DNA of 43,689 nucleotides. It comes from Nitrospirota bacterium. Its GTDB lineage: Bacteria > Nitrospirota > JACRHJ01. Positions 1-6,801 of the stretch are shown in pieces. The stretch lies in NCBI GenBank assembly GCA_021789495.1, contig JAJYJM010000017.1, positions 1 to 43,689 of the forward strand, given 5' to 3'. Every line of letters starts with the position of its first letter. Position 1 is the stretch's first letter. Under the pieces are notes generated by a model that saw nothing but the letters and a program-made list of their open reading frames with translations, ran no database searches and was not told the origin of the DNA. Both the position numbers and the translations under genes were made by a program.

Positions 1-90
<90 letters not shown>

Positions 91-190
91 TAATTTTACC
101 CTTTGAGCAGTCACAGGCCCAAAGGTTCGGCAACGCGCAAAAAGACTCGTGACGCATGTTAAGTTATCAAAGCGGTGATGGTTCTATGCC

Positions 191-220
191 GTCATTCCCG
201 CGAAAGCGGGAACCCAGTGA
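191..220. repeat. Palindromic repeat copy 1 (TTCCCGC-GAAA-GCGGGAA type)
   Basis: In the 23S-5S spacer, a 7-bp perfect stem (195-201 with 206-212) closed by GAAA, flanked by GTCA on the left and a CCCAGTGACTGG tail on the right. The same arms recur at 246-263 and 38013-38030. It belongs to the widespread class of short intergenic repeats of the form TCATTCCCGC...GCGGGAATCCAG. Confidence 0.8.
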
Positions 221-240
221 CTGGCCAGGTTTGAAAGGTT

Positions 241-268
241 CGTCATTCCCGCGACGGCGGGAATCCAG
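241..268. repeat. Palindromic repeat copy 2 (TTCCCGC-GACG-GCGGGAA type)
   Basis: Second copy in the same spacer, 28 bases after the first and in the same orientation: arms 246-252 and 257-263, loop GACG, followed by TCCAG. It ends only about 12 bases before the mature 5S sequence, so it must be transcribed in the rRNA precursor. Confidence 0.8.
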
Positions 269-279
269 AAATTTAAGGT

Positions 280-397
280 TTCCGGTGGTGATTCCGGAGA
301 GGCCACACCCGATCCCATTCCGAACTCGGAAGTTAAGCTCTCCAGGGCCGATGATACTGCCTTCGCAGGGAGGTGGGAAAGTAGGTCGCCGCCGGGA
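280..397 (+). rRNA. rrf: 5S ribosomal RNA
   Basis: About 118 nt with the standard 5S features: 5' CCGGTGG (282-288) pairs with 3' CCGCCGG (389-395), and the conserved loop text CACACCCGATCCCATTCCGA (305-324) is followed by ACTCGGAAGTTAAGC. The late block GTGGGAAAGTAGGTCGCCGC is also typical. It follows the 23S gene with a 190-base spacer that carries two palindromic repeats and no tRNA. Ends are accurate to a few bases. Confidence 0.95.
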
Positions 398-406
398 TTA
401 ATTGGG

Positions 407-437
407 AAGCCCCGCATGAAAATGCGGGGCTTTTTTG
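407..437 (+). terminator. Rho-independent terminator of the rRNA operon
   Basis: A perfect 11-bp GC-rich stem (AAGCCCCGCAT, 407-417, with ATGCGGGGCTT, 422-432), a GAAA tetraloop and a run of six T from 431. It lies just after 5S and ends the rRNA transcript. Confidence 0.92.
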
Positions 438-491
438 TTTTTCGAGCTATAATTAATATCAGGAAAGGTTTTCAACAAAGGAAGTGGAGGC

Positions 492-842
492 ATGAAAAGC
501 TTCGCGTTTTGGTTAGCATTTTTGCTTATTTTCGGAGGATTTCCTGCTCTGGCCGCGCCGGGTCAGCGCTCAGTAGCTGGCAATGCAGCTCTCGCCGAAA
601 CCGGCTCCAACGTATATACCGCGCCCGATACGTCCGGGCTGTCTCTGTATACCCTGGGGGTCAGGAAGCCCGACGGGATATGCTATGTTACCGAGAAATA
701 TGCGAAAACGTTGGACGATGCTATGGCGTCTGTGGCTAAGACCTGTAAAAGCTGCACTGTAGATGATATAACCGGCAATTCATATCTGCCTGGAGCGCCG
801 GATTTCCGGGAATTTTGCCAGACGCCGCCGGGGAGATATTAA
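492..842 (+). CDS. Small secreted four-cysteine protein (paralogue 1 of 3)
   Basis: 116 residues. An N-terminal signal peptide (residues 1-22, ending PALAA) predicts export. The mature part contains the block YTLGVRKPDGICYV and four cysteines at 64, 85, 88 and 109 (C-x20-C-x2-C-x20-C), ending PPGRY. The same arrangement is found in the next two genes, so the three form a tandem paralogous family. A good ribosome-binding site (GGAGG, 485-489) supports this start; a TATAAT-like box lies at 448-453 without a clear -35. Cysteine pairing or metal binding is possible, but no known family is recognised. Function unknown. Confidence 0.8.
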   Translation: MKSFAFWLAFLLIFGGFPALAAPGQRSVAGNAALAETGSNVYTAPDTSGLSLYTLGVRKPDGICYVTEKYAKTLDDAMASVAKTCKSCTVDDITGNSYLPGAPDFREFCQTPPGRY

Positions 843-872
843 CGGGCGCAGAGGCGTAAATGAATGTGAATG

Positions 873-895
873 AAGAGCCGGGGGGCTTTTTATTT
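873..895 (+). terminator. Probable rho-independent terminator after paralogue 1
   Basis: Short stem AAGAGCC (873-879) with GGCTTTT (884-890, one G-T pair), loop GGGG, followed by TTTATTTT. It lies between the first and second small secreted-protein genes, just before a separate promoter. Confidence 0.5.
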
Positions 896-902
896 TGCCT
901 TT

Positions 903-931
903 TTGCGCCTTTGGCCGTAACGAGTTATAAT
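903..931 (+). promoter_or_regulatory. Sigma70-type promoter for paralogue 2
   Basis: TTGCGC (903-908), 17-base spacer, perfect TATAAT (926-931). It predicts transcription from about 938, 26 bases before the second small secreted-protein gene. Together with the preceding terminator it suggests the second gene has its own start. Confidence 0.6.
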
Positions 932-963
932 TATTGATATGCAATAGCGTTGGGAGGGGAATT

Positions 964-1275
964 ATGAAGCCCTTTAAAATTTTCCTGACAGTGGCGACGG
1001 TAATATTGGCGCTGTCGCCAAGCTTGGCATTCGGGCTTCTCCTGCCGGGTGGAAGCGGAGAAAATGTAACAAATCCGAAGATTTATTATATCGGCGTTCA
1101 CCGCCCGGACGGGAGCTGCGAGACGGTAAGCGTGCTCGCGGACAACGAGGCCCAGGCGGAGCAGACGGCAAAAGGGGACTGCAATATATGCACGACTGAA
1201 GACCTTACGAGCCTCTTCCAGAATATGACGCCGGCGAGAAGGCTTGAGGTCGCGCGGACGTGTCCGAGGTATTAA
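964..1275 (+). CDS. Small secreted four-cysteine protein (paralogue 2 of 3)
   Basis: 103 residues from the ATG at 964, chosen because GGGAGGGG lies just upstream; an in-frame start at 934 would add ten residues in front of the signal peptide. Signal peptide about residues 1-23 (ends LAFG). The mature part carries YYIGVHRPDGSC and cysteines at 52, 73, 76 and 100 (C-x20-C-x2-C-x23-C), ending CPRY. The spacing from the first to second cysteine is identical to both neighbours. No known family recognised; likely periplasmic or secreted, function unknown. Confidence 0.8.
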   Translation: MKPFKIFLTVATVILALSPSLAFGLLLPGGSGENVTNPKIYYIGVHRPDGSCETVSVLADNEAQAEQTAKGDCNICTTEDLTSLFQNMTPARRLEVARTCPRY

Positions 1276-1353
1276 ATGGGGCGCAAAAACGGAGTATTTT
1301 GCAGTGAGGCGGACGGCTTTAATGTAAATTTTCAGGCAGCAGGGAGGCCGGTT

Positions 1354-1710
1354 ATGAAGACTTATAAGGCATTGATTCTCGCGGTTTTTGCCGCGTTGGC
1401 GCTTGCGGCGTATGCGTTTGCAGATACAGGTTATTCAAAAATAACAAGGGGTTACGATCCATATGCCGCACTTAGCCTGAAAGAGGGGAGCGGTGTCCTG
1501 CACGATTATTACATCGGCCTGCACAGCCCCAACGGCAATTGCGTCACTAAGGTCATCAGGGCGCAGTCGCTTGCGGAAGCGGTAGCTAAGGGCTTGAAAA
1601 CATGCAGAAATTGCGCGGTATACAATCTGACGGACAATTTTACCGGGAATAACAAGGCCTTTGAGATCCAGAGCCTGAGGTATTGCCCGATAAGCGGGCC
1701 GCGCAAGTAA
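1354..1710 (+). CDS. Small secreted four-cysteine protein (paralogue 3 of 3)
   Basis: 118 residues from the ATG at 1354, which has AGGGAGG (1341-1347) upstream; a longer in-frame start at 1276 lacks this and would bury the signal peptide. Signal peptide about residues 1-23 (ends AYAFA). It contains YYIGLHSPNGNC and cysteines at 63, 84, 87 and 111 (C-x20-C-x2-C-x23-C). The region between signal peptide and domain differs from the paralogues, so only the four-cysteine domain is conserved. No separate promoter is evident, so it may be co-transcribed with paralogue 2. Function unknown. Confidence 0.8.
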   Translation: MKTYKALILAVFAALALAAYAFADTGYSKITRGYDPYAALSLKEGSGVLHDYYIGLHSPNGNCVTKVIRAQSLAEAVAKGLKTCRNCAVYNLTDNFTGNNKAFEIQSLRYCPISGPRK

Positions 1711-1811
1711 AAAGAGGGCAAAAACGCCTTCTTTGCCCGCTTCCCGTGACATGCAAATCGCGCCCCCGCGCCCTGATTTTGCCCCGTGATTCGCCCGCGA
1801 ATGTCCCGTAA

Positions 1812-1839
1812 AAAAAATAGGGACACACCCCTATTTTTT
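1812..1839. terminator. Bidirectional terminator
   Basis: Perfect 11-bp stem AAAAAATAGGG (1812-1822) with CCCTATTTTTT (1829-1839), six-base loop. The A and T runs make it work in both directions: for the secreted-protein genes on the plus strand and tRNA-Leu on the minus strand. Confidence 0.8.
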
Positions 1840-1859
1840 CATGTCGTCTGATATGGATT

Positions 1860-1946
1860 TGGTGCCGGCGGCCGGAATCGAACCGGCACATGGTTGCCCA
1901 TACTGGATTTTGAGTCCAGCGCGTCTACCAGTTTCACCACGCCGGC
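1860..1946 (-). tRNA. tRNA-Leu (anticodon CAA)
   Basis: 87 nt read on the minus strand. Acceptor GCCGGCG pairs with CGCCGGC and CCA is encoded. The anticodon stem-loop CTGGA-CTCAAAA-TCCAG gives anticodon CAA, reading UUG. A long variable arm (ATGG-GCAA-CCAT) is typical of class II leucine tRNAs, and the T arm contains GGTTCGATTCC. It is transcribed alone from its own promoter toward the bidirectional terminator at 1812-1839. Confidence 0.95.
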
Positions 1947-1976
1947 ATACTGGAGGTGTGGAACCCGCGAAGTAGA

Positions 1977-2005
1977 AATATATTATACATTCGCCTTCCC
2001 GTCAA
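1977..2005 (-). promoter_or_regulatory. Promoter of tRNA-Leu
   Basis: Read on the minus strand: TTGACG (2005-2000), 17-base spacer, TATATT (1982-1977). A TATAAT overlaps at 1987-1982 but would give a spacer of only 12. The predicted start is about 25 bases before the tRNA. Confidence 0.6.
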
Positions 2006-2016
2006 CCTCTTTTTGC

Positions 2017-2046
2017 TTGCGCTGATGCCATGCCTTTATATATAAT
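2017..2046 (+). promoter_or_regulatory. Promoter of the conserved hypothetical / transketolase operon
   Basis: TTGCGC (2017-2022), 18-base spacer, perfect TATAAT (2041-2046); transcription would begin about 20 bases before the gene at 2073. It is divergent from the tRNA-Leu promoter. Confidence 0.55.
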
Positions 2047-2072
2047 CCAGATACTTAAAAGGCGAACTCATC

Positions 2073-2516
2073 ATGCTTACCGGCTTCAACACCGATTTCC
2101 GGTACAAAGGTACCGTCTATCATGTCCAGACAGAGGATAACGGCACGTCCAATCCCGTTATCGTTACACTCCTGTACAAGGGCGGAGCCATACTCGCGGC
2201 ACGGAAGACCAGCTATGCCGATATTCTGAAGTTCAACAAGCTGGAGAAGGTTGTCCGGGAGATAATGGAGGAGCAGCACAAGCAGGTCATAAAAGACCTG
2301 GTGGCGGGGAAATTCACGTCAGCGGAGGGGCAGGTCTCAAAACCGGATATGCCTGCGCCCGTTCCGGTTTCCACTCCCGCCGTAAAAACGAAGGCCGAAC
2401 ACGGCACAGAGACGGCGGAAGAGGCCGTTGAGAGGGCGCTTAAGGAAAAAGGGCTTGACACGGAGATTCTTGATTACCTGGCGTTCGAGGACGACAGGGA
2501 TGAAAAGGGGGATTGA
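2073..2516 (+). CDS. Conserved protein of unknown function
   Basis: 147 residues, acidic and probably cytoplasmic, with no signal peptide or membrane segment. The N-terminal 75 residues (GFNTDFRYKGTVYHVQTED, then a beta-rich stretch ending in KTSYADIL and a helix) match, from memory, a family seen in Desulfobacterota, Nitrospirota and Acidobacteria with no assigned function. The C-terminal half is a Pro/Ala/Glu-rich linker followed by an acidic tail (LDYLAFEDDRDEKGD), suggesting a small folded domain with a flexible partner-binding tail. Its stop overlaps the first possible transketolase start, so the two are probably translationally coupled. Confidence 0.8.
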   Translation: MLTGFNTDFRYKGTVYHVQTEDNGTSNPVIVTLLYKGGAILAARKTSYADILKFNKLEKVVREIMEEQHKQVIKDLVAGKFTSAEGQVSKPDMPAPVPVSTPAVKTKAEHGTETAEEAVERALKEKGLDTEILDYLAFEDDRDEKGD

Positions 2517-2518
2517 TT

Positions 2519-3352
2519 TTGACGCTTGCGGTTGACAGTATAAAACATCTTGCACAAACGGCCTGCACGATAAGGATGGACATCGTCGAGATGCTCAACA
2601 AGGCCGGTTCCGGACATACCGGAGGTTCTCTTTCGGCGGCGGATATAGTCACGGCGCTTTATTTCCACAAGATGCGGCACATGCCCTCTGACCCGAAGTG
2701 GCCTGAGAGGGACAGGTTCATCCTGTGCAAGGGTCATGCGGCCCCGGTGCTGTACGCCGCCCTTGCGCGCTCAGGATATTTTCCGCTCGACGAGCTTAAA
2801 ACCCTTCGGCAGTTCGGGAGCAGGCTCCAGGGGCATCCGGATTCCAGGAAACTGCCAGGCGTGGAAATATCCACCGGCTCTCTTGGGCAGGGCCTGTCCG
2901 TGTCATGCGGACTGGCGCTCTCAGGGAAGATGGACGGGAAGTCGTGGCGCGTCTACGCCCTGCTTGGGGACGGCGAGCTCCAGGAAGGCCAGGTCTGGGA
3001 GGCTGCGATGGCCGCAGCCCATTACGGTCTGGATAACCTCACGGCAATAATCGACAACAACGGCCTTCAGATCGACGGCGCATGTTCCGAGGTCATGTGC
3101 GTCGATTCCATCTCCGATAAGTTTGCCTCCTTCGGCTGGGACACGATAAACATAGACGGCCACAACATGGAAGAGATTACAGACGCGCTCGACCGCGCAC
3201 AGGCCCACAAGGGCAGGCCGACGGCGATAATCGCCCGGACGATAAAGGGGAAAGGGTGCTCGCTTTTCGAGGGCAAGGTTGAATACCACGGCACGCCGCC
3301 GTCGGACAAGGAACTGGAAGCGGCGCTGAAAGAATTGGGGGGAGTGGAATGA
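2519..3352 (+). CDS. tktA: Transketolase, N-terminal subunit
   Basis: 277 residues. Thiamine-diphosphate-binding half of a split transketolase, which moves two-carbon ketol units in the non-oxidative pentose phosphate pathway. Visible: GSGHTGGSLSAADI near residue 27, GHAAPVLYA, the ThDP/Mg motif GDGELQEGQVWEA from about 150 ending in DNNGLQ near 180, and IARTIKGKG near the end. Only the PP domain is present, as expected for the two-gene form. The TTG at 2519 is preferred because AGGGGG (2506-2511) sits at proper distance; a TTG at 2513 would leave about two bases. It overlaps the C-terminal subunit by four bases (ATGA). Confidence 0.93.
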   Translation: MTLAVDSIKHLAQTACTIRMDIVEMLNKAGSGHTGGSLSAADIVTALYFHKMRHMPSDPKWPERDRFILCKGHAAPVLYAALARSGYFPLDELKTLRQFGSRLQGHPDSRKLPGVEISTGSLGQGLSVSCGLALSGKMDGKSWRVYALLGDGELQEGQVWEAAMAAAHYGLDNLTAIIDNNGLQIDGACSEVMCVDSISDKFASFGWDTINIDGHNMEEITDALDRAQAHKGRPTAIIARTIKGKGCSLFEGKVEYHGTPPSDKELEAALKELGGVE

Positions 3353-4296
3353 GCAAGGTCGCTACAAGGGAGGCGTACGGCAAGGCCCTCCTTGAGTTGG
3401 GGAAAAAGAATCCGTCGGTGGTCGCGCTGGATGCGGATTTATCCGGCTCTACCAAGACAAAGGTATTTGGGAAAGAATTCCCGGAGAGGTTCGTCAACGT
3501 CGGCATAGCGGAGCAGAACCTCATGGGCATTGCGGCGGGGCTTTCGCTCGGTGGAAAGATCCCTTTCGCCAGCACGTTCGCCGTATTCGCCACTGGCCGC
3601 GCGTGGGAGCAGATACGCCAGTCGATATGCTACCCCGGGCTGAACGTAAAGATTGTCGCGTCCCACGCCGGGATTACCGTGGGCGAGGACGGCGGCTCTC
3701 ACCAGTCCGTCGAGGATATATCTCTCATGCGCACGATTCCCGCCATGACGGTCATCGTCCCGGCGGACGGCGTCGAGACGGCCAAGGCCATAACGGCGAT
3801 GGGAGAATATGCCGGCCCGACGTATATAAGGGTGGGCCGCGCAAAGACGGAAATCATCTACGACGACTCCTACAGCTTCAGGGTAGGCAAGGCTAACGTC
3901 CTCAAAAAAGGCGCCGACGTTACCGTCATAGCCTGCGGGGTGATGGTGCCGGAGGCCATGAAGGCTGCGGATGAGCTTCTGGCCGAGGGTATTTCGGCGG
4001 GCGTGATAAACATGTCCACCATAAAGCCGCTCGACTCCGACGCGGTTATAGAGGCGGCGAAGGGTTCCGGAGCCATAGTCACAGCCGAGGAGCATTCGAT
4101 AATCGGCGGCCTGGGGAGCGCCGTTGCCGAGGTAATATCCGAGGCGTGTCCCGTGCCGCTTGTGCGTGTCGGCATTAAGGACGTATTCGGGACGTCCGGC
4201 AAGCCGGACGACCTGATGGAGAAATACGGACTCACGGCGAATGATATAAAAAAGGCCGCAAAAGAGGCTGTGGCAAAGAAACCTCGCAAAGTCTGA
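3349..4296 (+). CDS. tktB: Transketolase, C-terminal subunit
   Basis: 315 residues. It carries the pyrimidine-binding domain (residues about 5-165, with the catalytic glutamate in GIAEQNLMGIAAGL near 55) and the C-terminal transketolase domain (about 185-300). With the preceding gene it rebuilds one full transketolase, and the ATGA overlap suggests equal production. The motifs SHAGITVGEDGGSHQS and YIRVGR are typical of the family. The closely related DXP synthase is a single longer chain, so transketolase is the better call. Confidence 0.93.
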   Translation: MSKVATREAYGKALLELGKKNPSVVALDADLSGSTKTKVFGKEFPERFVNVGIAEQNLMGIAAGLSLGGKIPFASTFAVFATGRAWEQIRQSICYPGLNVKIVASHAGITVGEDGGSHQSVEDISLMRTIPAMTVIVPADGVETAKAITAMGEYAGPTYIRVGRAKTEIIYDDSYSFRVGKANVLKKGADVTVIACGVMVPEAMKAADELLAEGISAGVINMSTIKPLDSDAVIEAAKGSGAIVTAEEHSIIGGLGSAVAEVISEACPVPLVRVGIKDVFGTSGKPDDLMEKYGLTANDIKKAAKEAVAKKPRKV

Positions 4297-4297
4297 A

Positions 4298-4951
4298 ATG
4301 ATTCAGTTCTATCACGTCACAAAGTCCTACGGCGGACCCAGGCCTGCTGTCAGCGACGTTACGTTCCAGCTTAAAAAAGGCGAGATGGTCTACCTGACCG
4401 GCCCGTCCGGCGCGGGGAAGAGCACCATCATAAAACTTATCCTCTGCGCCGAGGAGCCGGACGACGGGCAGATACTCGTCGCCGGGCGAAACGTCGCGAG
4501 GCTCAGGCAGAGTGACATACCGGGCCTCAGACGGAGCATCGGGGTCGTTTTCCAGGACTTCAAGCTGATAGAGAGGAAGAGCATATTTGAGAATGTCGCG
4601 CTTTCACTTCGGGTAGCCGGGGCGAGGGAGGAAAAAATAAGGGAGAAGACCGATTCAGTCCTGAAGGCGCTCGACATCTACAAAAAGAAGGACAGCTATC
4701 CCCTGGAGCTATCCGGCGGGGAGCAGCAGAGGGCGGCGCTCGCTCGCGCTCTCGTGAAGGAGCCGGTCATACTCCTGGCGGACGAGCCAACCGGGAACCT
4801 CGATTACGACACCACGCAGATTATCATGGGCATCATAAAGGACATCAACGCGTTTGGAACTACGATTATTCTCGCCACGCACAACCGCGAGCTTATCGAG
4901 ATGGTTCCGAGGCGCATTTTACATATCGAAGCGGGAGTGGTTACGGAATAA
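4298..4951 (+). CDS. ftsE: FtsE-type cell division ABC transporter ATPase
   Basis: 217 residues, a single ABC domain: Walker A GPSGAGKST (35-43), Q-loop in VVFQDFKLI, signature LSGGEQQRAALARAL, Walker B ILLADEPTGNLD, and the switch histidine in ATHNRELI. The opening MIQFYHVTKSY and the overall length match FtsE, which with membrane protein FtsX controls septal murein hydrolases. It starts one base after the transketolase stop, so it is in the same operon. The expected ftsX does not follow: a strong promoter and a hydrolase gene come next. The closely related LolD/MacB-type ATPases cannot be fully excluded. Confidence 0.82.
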   Translation: MIQFYHVTKSYGGPRPAVSDVTFQLKKGEMVYLTGPSGAGKSTIIKLILCAEEPDDGQILVAGRNVARLRQSDIPGLRRSIGVVFQDFKLIERKSIFENVALSLRVAGAREEKIREKTDSVLKALDIYKKKDSYPLELSGGEQQRAALARALVKEPVILLADEPTGNLDYDTTQIIMGIIKDINAFGTTIILATHNRELIEMVPRRILHIEAGVVTE

Positions 4952-4956
4952 AGAAC

Positions 4957-4984
4957 TTGACAGACAAGCCAATTTTTTTATAAT
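4957..4984 (+). promoter_or_regulatory. Strong sigma70-type promoter for the hydrolase-methyltransferase-bioA group
   Basis: Perfect TTGACA (4957-4962), 16-base spacer, perfect TATAAT (4979-4984). Transcription would start near 4991, about 30 bases before the hydrolase gene. It is among the closest to consensus in the window. Confidence 0.85.
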
Positions 4985-5021
4985 TTGGGAAGCTTATCGC
5001 TATCAAATACAGAAACTCCAC

Positions 5022-5786
5022 ATGAAGATAACCATCCTGGGTTGCGGCACGTCTTTCGGCGTGCCGATGATTGCCTGCAAGTGCCCCGTGTGCCTGTCCG
5101 ACGACCCCAGGAACAAGAGGCTTCGCGCATCCATACTGGTAACGAAGGGAGACAAAAACGTCCTTGTCGATACGGCCACGGATCTCCGCGCGCAGGCCAT
5201 AGCGGGCGGTATAGACCACATTGACGCGGTGCTATATACCCATCCCCACGCCGAGCACACGCACGGCATAGACGAACTCAGGCGCTTCAACTGGCTTCAG
5301 AACTCATCCATCCCCTGCTATGGAAGCCCTGAGACCCTCAAGGTGCTCCGGGACAACTTCAAATACGTATTCGTCCTCCAGGGGAAGCCCGGCTGGCAGC
5401 CGAACCTTACCACGCACGAAATAGAGGAGCCGTTCGATCTCTTCGGGATGAAGATTGTTCCCGTAGAGGTGATGCACGGCGACCTGCCGATATTCGGATA
5501 CCGGTTCGACGACTTCGCGTATATAACGGATTTCAGCGAGATACCGGAGGAGTCGATGGATCTGTTGAGGGGCCTGGACGTGCTGGTGATAGAGGCTCTG
5601 CGGTTTGAACCGCACCCATCGCACGTGACGATTGCGCAGGCGATGGAGTATATTGAGGTGTTGAAGCCCGGCAGGGCGATATTCACGCACATGGCGCACG
5701 GGTTCGATTACGAGACTGTAATGAAAGAGCTGCCGCCGGGCATGGAGCTTGCCTACGACGGCATGGTCATTGAAACGGGGGATTGA
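5022..5786 (+). CDS. PhnP-like metallo-beta-lactamase-fold hydrolase
   Basis: 254 residues from the ATG at 5022; upstream in-frame starts would run through the promoter and the end of the ATPase gene. The opening GCGTSFGVPMIACKCPVC, with clustered cysteines, followed by SILV and LVDTATDLRAQ, is typical of the PhnP-type branch (cyclic phosphodiesterase and relatives). The metal motif reads H74-P-H76-A-E78-H79, then HGIDELR; the usual HxHxDH aspartate is replaced by glutamate. Later metal-site blocks are VMHGDLPIFGYRFDDFAY, ITDFSEI and FTHMAHGFDY. Role likely phosphodiester or similar hydrolysis; substrate unknown. Confidence 0.8.
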   Translation: MKITILGCGTSFGVPMIACKCPVCLSDDPRNKRLRASILVTKGDKNVLVDTATDLRAQAIAGGIDHIDAVLYTHPHAEHTHGIDELRRFNWLQNSSIPCYGSPETLKVLRDNFKYVFVLQGKPGWQPNLTTHEIEEPFDLFGMKIVPVEVMHGDLPIFGYRFDDFAYITDFSEIPEESMDLLRGLDVLVIEALRFEPHPSHVTIAQAMEYIEVLKPGRAIFTHMAHGFDYETVMKELPPGMELAYDGMVIETGD

Positions 5787-5787
5787 C

Positions 5788-6783
5788 ATGACGATTACGC
5801 AGGAACGGATTCACGCGATGGCTTCCGGGTTTCAGTCCGCGAAGATAATACTTGCGGCGAACGAGCTTGGGATATTCAGACTCCTGGCCGAAAAGGGCTT
5901 GAACGCAGGCGAGGCGGCAGGCGCTCTGAATCTCGACGCGGAGGCGTGCGAAATGCTTCTGGGCGCGCTTGTCGGGCTAAAACTCCTTGAGCATAAAAGA
6001 GGGAGATTTTACGATGCCCCCGACGTAAAAAAATACCTGGGGGACGACTCGGACGAGGGCATGTCCTGCATATTAAGACACATGAACCATCTGTATGAGT
6101 CATGGGGGAACCTGGACGCGGCGGTAAAAAAGGGCCGGGCAAAAATAAAGGCGCCCTCGAAGCTTCTGTCCGACAGGAATATCAACAGGGACTTCATCTG
6201 CGGGATGTTCGAGATAGGCTATCCGACGGCGCGAAAGTTTACCGAAGAGGTGGATTTAACAGGCGTCAGAAAATTCGCCGACATCGGCGGCGGGCCGGCG
6301 GTATATCCCATCGCGATAGGAAAGAAATATCCCGACATGAACTTCGTCGTTGCAGACTATCCCAATACGATAAAGGTGGCGCGCGGATATGTTAAAAAAT
6401 ACGGCATGAGCAAAAGGGTGAAGCTTGTAGATTGCCCGTTTTTCGAAATTGACGACCTGCGTATCGGGGACGGCTTCGACATGGCCCTTCTCTCACAGGT
6501 GCTTCATGCGGCCCCGGACGACAAGGCGAAGGGACTGCTGAAAAAGGTCTTCGGCATCCTGCGTCCCGGCGGGAAGATAATAATAAACGAGAACGCCAGA
6601 AACGACGACGCTTACTCTCCTGCTCCGCCGCTCGTCTTTGCAATCAACATGCTAATCCAGAACGCCGGGCGGACGTTCACCGTTGGCGAGCTTAAGGGCT
6701 GGCTTAAGGAAATCGGTTTCCGGAAAATCGGCGCAAGGCGACTCCATGAGCGTTCCGTGCTCGTGGAGGGGACAAAGCCGTAA
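5788..6783 (+). CDS. SAM-dependent methyltransferase (O-methyltransferase family 2-like)
   Basis: 331 residues from the ATG at 5788, one base after the hydrolase stop and behind a GGGGG-type ribosome-binding site. The N-terminal 100 residues form a winged-helix dimerisation domain (AANELGIFRLL...LNLDAEACEMLLGAL). The Rossmann domain follows, with SAM motif FADIGGGPAVYPI near 170, then VVADYPNTIKVAR, ALLSQVLHAAPD and LRPGGKIIINE. This layout is shared by hydroxyneurosporene/acetylserotonin-type O-methyltransferases. The natural substrate is not evident; position beside bioA suggests but does not prove a cofactor-related role. Confidence 0.8.
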   Translation: MTITQERIHAMASGFQSAKIILAANELGIFRLLAEKGLNAGEAAGALNLDAEACEMLLGALVGLKLLEHKRGRFYDAPDVKKYLGDDSDEGMSCILRHMNHLYESWGNLDAAVKKGRAKIKAPSKLLSDRNINRDFICGMFEIGYPTARKFTEEVDLTGVRKFADIGGGPAVYPIAIGKKYPDMNFVVADYPNTIKVARGYVKKYGMSKRVKLVDCPFFEIDDLRIGDGFDMALLSQVLHAAPDDKAKGLLKKVFGILRPGGKIIINENARNDDAYSPAPPLVFAINMLIQNAGRTFTVGELKGWLKEIGFRKIGARRLHERSVLVEGTKP

Positions 6784-6801
6784 GGAGCCGTAGAGAATTC
6801 C

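Noticed and set aside
156-401. 81-codon open frame over the 23S-5S spacer and 5S gene
   Set aside because: It runs through repeats and the 5S rRNA itself; clearly non-coding.
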